Assembly (NCBI GenBank): GCA_003833135.1
Contig: QZLH01001803.1
Location: 1-14,881, forward strand
DNA from: Oehlia diaphana
Taxonomy: Eukaryota > Glomeromycota > Glomeromycetes > Glomerales > Glomeraceae
Reading direction: 5' to 3'
Length of the DNA stretch: 14,881 nt
Of the stretch, positions 7,835-14,881 are shown in pieces. The notes under the pieces were generated by a model. That model was not told the origin of the DNA, searched no databases, and was given only the letters and a program-made list of their open reading frames with translations. A program made the translations under genes and the position numbers. Position 1 is the first letter of the stretch, and every line of letters begins with the position of its first letter.

Positions 7835-10408
7835 ATGACTTCTGTGACTTCTGTAACATTAAACTACTTGGTTGTTAAAGAAGATCCTTACGAAAAAACT
7901 TTACCAGTTGATATTGATATTAATAAGAATATTGGTGCCCTTAAGAAAGCTATCAAGAATGATATTGGTGAAAGCGTGTCAGCGAGGGATCTTAAATTGT
8001 TTAGAGTCGATATTCCCCTCGGAAGTACTAGAGATGAGGATGTCGTTGCGATGCTTAAAACTGGTGATCTTAGTGTTGGTCTAGAAATGAATAACAACTT
8101 ACAAAAAATTAGTGTTCATTTTAGAATGCAACCAGTTGACACAAACTTACACATTCTAGTGCAACTTCATACTGTTGCCATTGGTGAGTCAAAAATTTAG
8201 TCAACGTGATATAGTTCAATTTTTTTACCTTCTTTCACCCACACCGTATTATATTTACCAATAATACTGAGTACTTACTTATTCACTTATTCTTGTACTT
8301 TCCTTTCCTGCTTCTTATCATCAAACATGCCCAAAAACATATTCGCATTATCGTAGAGCAACCCAGTGCTGGTAAGTGGATCATAATAACAGTAAACGCG
8401 TCTTAGCTTGAATTTTTTTTTCACAACAATTTTGAACGTTCTAAACCTAGTGTTGTGATATATTTATCAAATATTGATTTACATTTCTTCCTTCTTACTG
8501 CATTTTGTAGAGTATCCTATAAAGAAACGTCGAATAGAACAGGGCTGGAAGTCATACACTGCCTCTGATGGTCACTCTGTAGAATTGCCATCTCAAATAA
8601 TTGACAAGCTTAAAAGTGACCAAATCATACCTGATTCGCGCACTACTTTTAGAACTGCCTTTCAGAACCTTTATGTTGGCCAATCAATTACCTTACCAAA
8701 TCTTGGCCTTGAACCTAAACACTTCGCTAAAGGTTATCAAGGAAGGACATTGCTTGTTACTAAACAAATGATTGATATGTGGGACGAGATTTCAGCAGAT
8801 AGTGATCATTCAATCAAGCGCGTTCTTTCAGGCCCAATGGGCGTGGGTAAATCATATATTTCCCACTTTCTTGCATCTAAAGCTTATGCTGAAGGATGGA
8901 TTGTTCTTTATATCGCAGATGCATCTAATCTAGATTTAGGAACATCAGATGAAGCAGGAGAGGTGATTTGCAACTACTTTTTTGCTCTTAATAAAGATAT
9001 TTTGACAGCTGCCAATCTTAAGCATATTGTGCGATTTGCTGATCCTCTTGCTGATAGGGTTGAGGCTGTTGTTGCTGGAGCTATTTTCACATTTCTTAAA
9101 GAATCAGTTCACAAAACCCTATTAATTGTTGACGAACATGGTGCATTATTCGAAAATAAACTCTCAGTACCTGACAAACTGCAATTTTTAAAGCCTTTGA
9201 AGAACCTTAATTATTGGGGAGAAAAGTGCAAACATGCACGTGTAATCTTTACAGGGATTGCACATGCTAAGTATGAAAGAGAACACATAACAAATGGCCG
9301 TAAACAGGAATGTATGATCTTTGTTGGTCCAATACAAAGTGATATATTTGATGAATTATTGCAGTTGCATCCTGTCCTGAAGATACCAGGCATCAAAGAA
9401 GAAGCAAAAAAGATTACGAATTGTGTACCACATGAAGCTATGCATCTAGTTAAATATATTGATTCACTTGAAATCACCATTACCAATGTAATCTGTTTTC
9501 GACAAGTACTAAAAAAATTTGAGGATAACCAGGTTGACGAGATTTTACTTTTGGCTCAACAATATTATAATGTTCTTGAAACAAACGAAAAAATTCGTTA
9601 CTATGAATCTCTCACAAGCATGTTTCTTCCCAGTAGGCCCACCGTTCAGTTTGATTGGAAGTTTTTAGATCTTGGATTAATTTATCGTTATAAGGAAGTA
9701 GAGATTACCCACTACCTTCCTCTATATCCTTCCGCTCAAAAGGCTCTGTTAAAAATGTATAGTTCATTCGACTTACCTGAAAATGTAAAAAACCAAATCC
9801 GTGTGGGAGAATTGGATGAAACACAATTTGAAGAAGTCTTATTCAATCGACTTGTGTGTAAATGTAATACAACAATACAACTCAATGCAACAGATCTTAA
9901 TAATAATAATAGAAATGTTATTACACTTCATTTTACTGACTATGGTTTGATTAAAAATTCCCAATTATCCCTCGGACCTGGTAATAATAAAGTCTTAGGT
10001 CGTGGTTTTGATAGGTACCCCCAATTTGATTTTATGCTCGGACCTATATTTATACAGGTATCTATCAGTGATTTTACTTCACACAATAGCAAATCATCAA
10101 CAAACATCAGGCAAGCATTTGAACCAATGTCTGCACAAGCTGGTATCCCTATAGCGCAAATTAATGGAAGAAATCAGATCGAGATGTATTTGGATGAGAT
10201 GTATGGTTCTGGTCATTCTGCTAAAATAGATTTACAAAATAGATTTGTTGTTACTAAAAATAGTACACGTGTACCTGGATTTCGTATTATCTATATTCGA
10301 GGTAGTCCTGGCACTCCCAATCACTCTGGAAAAGTTCATGAATTTCCTGACATAGCACATGTTGCCTTCGAGGAGATCAAAAGTCAGCTTTTCCCAAATA
10401 TAGTATAA
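7835..10408 (+). CDS. Crinkler-type (CRN) protein: header, P-loop NTPase, REase-like nuclease
   Basis: Proposed exons are 7835-8183, 8357-8371 and 8511-10408 (753 residues). All introns are GT-AG and phase 1. Residues 1-116 form a ubiquitin-like CRN header: LKKAIK (36-41), LKLFRVDIP (53-61), and near its end LHILVQL. A basic patch PIKKRR (124-129) may direct the protein to the nucleus. It is followed by IEQGWKSYTASDG. The NTPase has Walker A GPMGVGKS (229-236), Walker B LLIVDE (Asp329, Glu330) and VIFTG (about 366-370). The C-terminus resembles a restriction-endonuclease fold: QFEEVLFNRL (Glu561/562), RYPQFDFMLG (Asp628) and FIQVS (Gln637). The usual catalytic Lys two residues after Gln/Glu is Ser here. 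It ends with a conserved-looking PGFRIIYIRG block. CRN proteins of this NTPase-nuclease type are known from oomycetes, chytrids and Rhizophagus as nucleus-targeted effectors or transposon-derived proteins. The role here is inferred. The reading frame is intact, unlike its neighbours. ATG 7835 is the first Met of the header. Confidence 0.88.
8184..8356 (+). other. Intron 1 of the Crinkler gene, containing a header-end-like stretch
   Basis: Donor G|GTGAGT at 8184; acceptor TCGTAG at 8351-8356, preceded by a pyrimidine tract at 8297-8316. Reading straight on without splicing gives a stop 4 codons later (GESKI then TAG). The last part in frame with the microexon codes KHAQKHIRIIV, which resembles the end of the header in exon 1. 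If the microexon is skipped, the intron would run 8184-8510 and the frame still holds. Confidence 0.6.
8357..8371 (+). other. Candidate 15-nt microexon of the Crinkler gene
   Basis: The block sits between TAG|AG and G|GTAAGT. It is phase 1 at both ends and adds Glu-Gln-Pro-Ser-Ala between Ile116 and Glu122 of the model. A 5-codon insertion keeps the frame, so it may be a cassette. Only cDNA can decide whether it is used. Confidence 0.45.
8372..8510 (+). other. Intron 2 of the Crinkler gene
   Basis: Donor G|GTAAGT at 8372; acceptor at 8508-8510 after a strong pyrimidine tract (TTCTTCCTTCTTACTGCATT then TTGTAG). Phase 1. The long open frame from 8474 begins inside this intron; its first ATG-like reading (MIYISSFLLHFV) has no header similarity and is intronic. 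Confidence 0.7.
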
Positions 10409-10863
10409 TGTATTGTATATTCTTTGCTGTGTAAAGAGAAAGTTGTATTCTTGATTAATAGTGTATTAGTTTACCAATGCTGTACAAATATTAATAAATG
10501 CCACTCACATCGAATTTATCTTTTTTTAACATGTAAATGCTGTATATGTGTGGAGTGTGATGTATATTATCTTCTTTGTTATCTATTATAAAGCGATGTA
10601 AAGTATGTTCTTATCAAATATGCCCATTGGTCATGTGAATTGATTACCTGAAATGCGTAGAAGATATTTGGTAAAATTCTTGCCAAAGAATAAGGGCTGT
10701 GTAATGTGTGAATCGCATATATATTCGCATAATTTTTTGAATCAATTTTTGCATGTCATGTCTCTGGCCACACTATTATCATATCAATAACAATATTCGG
10801 ATATAGGTATTTTTTCAAATAATCCTTATTTCGTATATGAGATTGGGGACATCTATACTAATC
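10409..10863. other. Intergenic stretch after the Crinkler gene
   Basis: The 3' untranslated region presumably occupies its beginning. The rest is AT-rich with no supported frame. GGTCATGTGAATTGATT at about 10629 resembles the GATCAYGTGAT words seen elsewhere in the window. Confidence 0.45.
10493..10498 (+). terminator. Candidate poly(A) signal of the Crinkler gene
   Basis: AATAAA occurs 85 nt downstream of the TAA stop, in AT-rich sequence with T-rich elements after it. The call rests on the motif and its position alone. Confidence 0.4.
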
Positions 10864-12339
10864 ATGAAGTCATTTTTATCAATTTGCAGGGGATTAACAA
10901 ATGACGAAATGTAGTGCGTAATTGCTGGTAAAAATTAATCCCGAAGGAAATATTTTCTTCTGCGAAATTTACAAGTGATATAAAAACCTGTCTTTAGCTT
11001 TAGCCAGCAAGATAGCTGACTATGAGAGTGATAAGTGGGCAGGTATGGAGAATCAAGAGAGCTCAGTTAATACAGAAGCGATCATTGTTGATGAAATCAG
11101 TATTGGCCCAATCAGCAACACATAAAGTAGAGAAGTGAGCAGTACCCCCTCATCTGATAATTCCTCTCTTGTTAGGTATAGAAACCTCAGATATAATATT
11201 CTCAAAAGTCTCAATGATAAAGCTGTCAGAGATATAGATTTTCCAGAAATGGAAGTATGCTTCAAATGTAATAACGACATTTTGACATTTCCTCTCAAGG
11301 AGTTCACCCGACTTCACTGTAGACACATTTTTTATAGACTCTGCACTGAAAAAAAGCTTATGCTTAATATACCAAACCCATGTTCATTTCCCAATTGTAG
11401 AAAAAATGTAGAAACCACAGACATAATTTCTACTACTTTGAATTATCTGATTGGCCGATTGCCAGAATCAAATATTACTATTCAAGATTCACCATTATTC
11501 CAATCAAGTGGAACTTCAGCCTTAACTAACATGATGAGCAAAAGGTTTATCCTAACTTCTCCACCTATGCATATGGAAGGGGTTGAGAATATAGGAACTC
11601 AACAGATGGAAAGTCAATTAATATGTGTTAAATGTTCTGAGGACCTTTCTTCATATCTTCTTTCTCTAGGTTTTTTTAAACCTTTTCTCATCCTTTACCA
11701 AAACCTCTTGTATACTTAACCTGCAAATATATCGTTCATTACAACTGTATTGATAATTCATGAAAGTTGTGTCCTATATACCCATCAACTGATATAGAAA
11801 TTGACAATATAGAAACTCCAGCAGAGCCAAATACTGTGCAGAAAAAACATACTAGAGTATCATCCACATTTACCAAAAAATCGTCTAGCAAGAAAGCGAA
11901 AAAAACTGATAAGAAGAAGGTATCATCTATGTTAAAAAAGTTTATTAAAGAATTATTAGCTGATACACTCATTTCTACTATTGGAGAGAACTTGGAAGAA
12001 GTAAATAAAAGCGCAACCAGTATTTTTTTGCAACTCTCTGATAAGATTGATAATGCCAAAACTAAAAATAAAAGTGCATTTTGAGGTTTTATTTTCAGCT
12101 ATTTTGATTTTGGAGAAGCTGTATTTAAACGATACAAAGAATTAAAACTTGAACATGGTAAGGATGGATCCCTAGCATTAGTCAAAAGTGAGATTAGAGA
12201 AGTGATTCCTGAGACAAAATGTTCTGATGAAGCTTTGTGAAAAAAGATGAAGAAATTCAAAAAGGTTTATAAGTTTTTTATTAGTATAAGCAAAGAGAAA
12301 ATATCACAGATAAAATCCATCCTTCAGGTTTTATCTTAA
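10864..12339 (+). pseudogene. Decayed double RING-like zinc-finger protein
   Basis: RING fingers bind two zinc ions and usually recruit E2 enzymes for ubiquitin transfer. The 5' end reads MKSFLSICRGLTNDEM (10864) to TAG. After a one-base shift near 10930 come INPEGNIFFCEIYK, TGA 10976, LALASKIADYESDKWAG, TAA 11123-11125, and an open stretch to 11719. The first finger is CFKC (11258-11269), then CRHIFYRLC (11318-11344), then CSFPNC (11381-11398). The usual second His is Tyr. The second finger starts CVKC (11624-11635), shifts frame near 11680, and continues CKYIVHYNC (11722-11748) and CPIYP, with a Tyr in place of His and of Cys. A TGA lies at 11761. Then come a Lys/Ser-rich linker, a helical block (FIKELLADTLISTIGENLEE), TGA 12082, FDFGEAVFKRYKELK, TGA 12238 and the final TAA 12337-12339. 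Some stops could sit in introns, but the lost zinc ligands argue for decay. Confidence 0.7.
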
Positions 12340-12404
12340 ATCTAACTAAGAATGAAAAGGATTATATAATAGCTGAAGTTTTAAAACAGGAACTTCATTA
12401 ATAT

Positions 12405-12655
12405 CCTGTGCATTTTTGCCAAGCTTAGACATGGTATTTAAACTTTACCATTAGAAAAATAGTATTTTTTATACATGTATTTTCAAGCATATATTAATAA
12501 AGCATTTGCAGTTAACGTAACACTTTTATTTTAAAATGTATTCTGCATACATTAATATTTACTGCCAAATCTTTTTTGCCAAATGTCATAGAAAATAATA
12601 TTTCAAATAAAAAAACATGGCTAATTTGCTAACTACTGCATCATATGATTAATTC
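12405..12655 (+). repeat. Unknown dispersed repeat, copy 1
   Basis: Aligns with 12664-12800 over CTGTGCA, AAGCTTAGACA, ACTTTACCAT, AATAGT, AAAGCATTTGCAGTTAACG and, at the end, GGCTAATT with CATATGATTAA. Divergence is substantial (roughly a quarter of positions by eye). The offset at AAGCT is 258 bp. No coding sequence is seen. Confidence 0.6.
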
Positions 12656-12663
12656 TTTTTTTT

Positions 12664-12800
12664 CTGCGCAATTAAGTCAAGCTCAGACACTGTGTTCAGA
12701 CTTTACCATCAAAAATAATAGTTGTAATAATTTTTCCAAATCAAAGGCTATTCAGTTAAAGAAAAAATCTGAAATCTGATTGGCCAATCATCTCATGATT
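12664..12800 (+). repeat. Unknown dispersed repeat, copy 2
   Basis: Partner of 12405-12655: CTGCGCA, AAGCTCAGACA, ACTTTACCAT, AATAGT, AAAGGCTATTCAGTTAAAG and GGCCAAT with CTCATGATTTA, in the same order and strand. It is shorter, so deletions separate the two. Confidence 0.6.
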
Positions 12801-13220
12801 TATCAAAACTTGCCAGCTCCTGAAACTCTTCTAGAACTATCAAAGAACTAAACTGTAAGCGTTTCGCACAGAGATCTAGGGTGATATATATAATATGATA
12901 TACGTCATGCTACAAACTGATTTAGCCAGATGCATGTAAATATAAAATTAACTTAGCTTGAGATATGACCCTATATAAATCCTGTAATCAAATAAAAATA
13001 AATAATATTTTATTATAATATAGTTGTTATAAACTATTATAAATTACTATAAATTGATAAAAAACAGTGAAATAGCTATAAATATCTTAACCAGTAAATT
13101 TGAATGGTGTTATTGTCTAGTATAGGTTGATAAAGAATCAATATAACATATCAAAATTGCTAAAAATGCTATAAATCAGCTATAATTGCTATAATTACTA
13201 TAAATTATTAAAATACTAAT
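12801..13220. other. AT-rich non-coding stretch with CTATAAAT-type repeats
   Basis: TATAAATTACTATAAATTGA at about 13038 and GCTATAATTGCTATAATTAC at about 13180 form a loose tandem of CTATAAWT words. Similar words fill about 1785-1845 inside the hAT insertion. No gene is seen. Confidence 0.5.
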
Positions 13221-14447
13221 ATGGATTTAGATAGTAAAGCCTATTCTAAACTTAGTTCACTTATTCATGATAATATGGTGGCTGTCACCTATAAATCACA
13301 CTAATATTATATAACTTTAAATTTTTATAATTCATAAACTAAACAACAAAAAAAAAATCTAAACTGATAAAATGATAGAACAATATTAACTGCATATTTC
13401 TATCAGTTTATTTTATGAGATTTAATAATAATATTAAGCAATATTATAGATTAAAAGTTGATAATTTTAATAAGTTATAATAGTAAAAATAGAAAATTTC
13501 AGACTAGTTTGCATGAAATTTTTATGAATTTCACAAAAATTATATTTAAATAAAGTACTATAAAAATAAATTACACAATATAAATAAATAGATTTTAAAT
13601 TTTCAGATTGTGTGGTTTATAGGTGACAATTACCATACAAACTTTGAAAAATATTGAAGAATATTAGAAGCATTAAGGCTTTTAAGTAGTCAATAAGAAT
13701 ATGAAACACCAGAAATGTGGTACTTTCGCATTCGTGATCCATTTAAAAAAATTTTAAAAGAAAACCTAGAAATCCTTTCTGGAAATGGATACATTACAAT
13801 GTATGGAAAATATATTGATAGCAGTGATAGAATCTATGGTCTTTCATCCAATTATATATATTATAGTATATATAACTCCTTAGTTTTCATATCTGAAACT
13901 CCTCGTTTAGAAACTTCCTATCAAAATAACCACTTTAAGAGATGTATTAATGGAAATATTATTTCAAATGAATATGCAAGAAGAAAAGAAATTCTTCAAT
14001 CTATTGATGAAAGAGAATCTACTATCTGGTTATATAAACAATATATATTAGAAGAAGAGGCTAAAATTAATCGTCTTCATCTAGAGCTTTTCTTCCAATT
14101 TATCTCACATTCAGAAAAAGATAAATTGGCATCAATATCATATAATTATGATACTCATTCAATCAGCTATAAAGCTTACCTTTCGGCTAAAGCAACTATA
14201 TATAGCAGAAAATACTATGCCAAGTACTCTAAATTTTAAGCTAGCTTATATTTCTATTACCTCTGGTAACCAAAAAATGATTCCACCAACTTCTTATTAT
14301 CAGTCATCAAATTGCAAAAGTGATATAGGCAAAATATTTATCTCATCTTGGTATGCAAAACAAAATAACTTACTACCATCTATAAACCATCTTAATCAGC
14401 CTATATTAAGATTGAAAGATGTGACAAAAATTGGTTATAGACTGTGA
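13221..14447 (+). pseudogene. Unrecognised gene interrupted by a MITE
   Basis: I do not recognise the family. ATG 13221 starts MDLDSKAYSKLSSLIHDN, which runs into the MITE at 13276. If the MITE and one TA are removed, the same frame continues at 13638 as TNFEKY, TGA (13655-13657), RILEALRLLSSQ, TAA (13694-13696) and EYETPEMWYFRIRDPFKK. It is then open to 14239. Later words include ILSGNGYITMYGKYIDSSDR, YIYYSIYNSLVFISETPRL and a charged helical stretch ERESTIWLYKQYILEEEAK. Near 14215-14240 the frame shifts once more, and coding-like sequence goes on as LAYISITSGNQKM, FISSWYAKQNNLL and HLNQPILRLKDV to 14447. Damage is two stops, one frameshift and the insertion. The product would be about 285 residues, cytosolic by appearance (no signal peptide or membrane helix). 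Confidence 0.6.
13276..13635. mobile_element. 360-bp MITE with 26-bp TIRs and TA target duplication
   Basis: Left end 13276-13301 (TGGTGGCTGTCACCTATAAA followed by TCACAC) and the complement of right end 13610-13635 (TGGTAATTGTCACCTATAAA followed by CCACAC) match at 22 of 26 positions. TA occurs directly outside both ends (13274-13275 and 13636-13637), as expected for Tc1/mariner-type insertion. The interior is very AT-rich, non-coding, with a perfect 10-bp inner inverted pair (13360-13369 with 13401-13410). Removing it restores the surrounding reading frame, which strongly supports the ends chosen. Confidence 0.88.
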
Positions 14448-14477
14448 GACTAGATATAAAGATTTCATTTTTTTTAA

Positions 14478-14726
14478 CATTAAAGAGCAGTGAAGAAGTT
14501 GCAGAAGCATTTAAGAGTATATATAATAATTCTGATAAACTTCTTAACTGATCTCAAAAAATACAATGTAATAAGGATACTGAGTTTATGGGATATATAC
14601 AGTATGTGACTTTATTAATAAATAAACATAACGTTAAAATCTGAAAAATTATAGCATGTTTCAGGCATACAAATTTCGCAATGATTGATCATTATGCTAG
14701 ATTATACATGAAACTGAAATTGGTTA
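14478..14726 (+). pseudogene. DDE integrase (rve-type) core fragment
   Basis: One frame, broken by TGA at about 14550 and 14641, reads SSEEVAEAFKSIYNNSDKLL, then SQKIQCNKDTEFMGYIQ, LLINKHNVKI, and a worn end FAMIDHYARLYMKL. This order (helix EVAxAFxxIY, then the 'QxDxGxEF' strand, then KHNVKI) is that of integrase catalytic cores in transposons and retroelements. The Asp expected before GxEF is Asn here. The helix just upstream (about 14440-14460, CETRYKDF) may be the preceding strand ('ASRYK'). Both ends are missing, so this is a dead fragment. Confidence 0.65.
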
Positions 14727-14744
14727 ATTTCTACCTCCGAAATA

Positions 14745-14803
14745 GTCAAAATGGTTGAAATAATTTCGACTTGGGCCCCTCCAAAAGTCGAAATGATCGA
14801 AAT
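14745..14803. repeat. Inverted and direct repeat cluster near the window end
   Basis: ATTTCGACTT (14763-14772) pairs perfectly with AAGTCGAAAT (14785-14794) around a 12-nt loop containing GGGCCC. GTCAAAATGGTTGAAAT (14745-14761) is a direct near-copy of GTCGAAATGATCGAAAT (14787-14803). It is followed by GTCATGTGATTTTATAG at about 14813. This looks like the end of a transposable element that continues past the window. Confidence 0.55.
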
Positions 14804-14881
14804 TGCGTCAAAGTCATGTGATTTTATAGTAAACAATAATATTAAAATTCAAAGTTAACGAACTCCCCATCCAGTGATTCA

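Noticed and set aside
7872..8097. Two open frames overlapping Crinkler exon 1 (one plus, one minus)
   Set aside because: They are out-of-frame shadows of the header-coding exon.
8474..8510. Start of the 644-codon frame as the true Crinkler start
   Set aside because: The first 12 codons lie in the pyrimidine-rich end of intron 2, and splicing from the header exon joins in frame at 8511.
9211..9486. Minus-strand frame inside the NTPase
   Set aside because: Antisense shadow of the conserved plus-strand domain.
11053..11307. Minus-strand frame opposite the RING-like pseudogene
   Set aside because: Antisense shadow; no domain features.
11739..12059. Minus-strand frame opposite the Lys/Ser-rich linker
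   Set aside because: It is the antisense of a low-complexity coding segment.

Overview
The window looks like nuclear DNA of an AT-rich fungus. The best guess is an arbuscular mycorrhizal fungus of the Rhizophagus type. This is inferred from spliceable GT-AG introns, a Crinkler (CRN) gene of NTPase-plus-nuclease architecture, remnants of hAT and DDE-integrase elements, F-box-type leucine-rich repeats, and several degraded proteins whose style resembles glomeromycotan lineage-specific families as I remember them. No rRNA, tRNA or CRISPR array was seen.

Layout. 1-500: simple repeats. 506-1005 (minus): broken Myb/SANT-like DNA-binding domain. 1147-2217: hAT transposase C-terminus split by a nested insertion of about 0.7 kb with a candidate ACGG duplication. 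2495-3130: tandem repeat array of roughly 120-bp units carrying splice-site-like signals on the minus strand. 3207-3363: inverted-repeat (foldback) element. 3611-3830: minisatellite of 25-26 bp. 3943-4507: LRR pseudogene. 4894-5315 (minus): decayed protein with internal repeats, flanked by diverged direct repeats. 5821-6990 and 7097-7602: two further decayed genes with possible zinc-ligand cysteines.

7835-10408 holds the only gene that looks intact. It is a Crinkler-type protein with an N-terminal ubiquitin-like header, a basic NLS-like patch, a P-loop NTPase and a C-terminal restriction-endonuclease-like domain. I model three exons, including a 15-nt microexon; all junctions are phase 1 and the product is 753 residues. 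The first intron also contains a second header-end-like coding stretch.

10864-12339 is a decayed protein with two RING-like zinc fingers that have lost metal ligands. Its C-terminus resembles part of the 5821-6990 pseudogene. 12405-12800 has two diverged copies of an unknown repeat. 13221-14447 is an unrecognised gene interrupted by a clean 360-bp MITE with 26-bp terminal inverted repeats and TA target duplications; removing the MITE restores the frame. 14478-14726 is an integrase remnant, and the window ends in a small inverted and direct repeat cluster.

The genes do not form an operon or pathway. The picture is one apparently intact CRN gene in a transposon-rich, pseudogene-rich neighbourhood, which fits the usual setting of fast-evolving effector-type genes.
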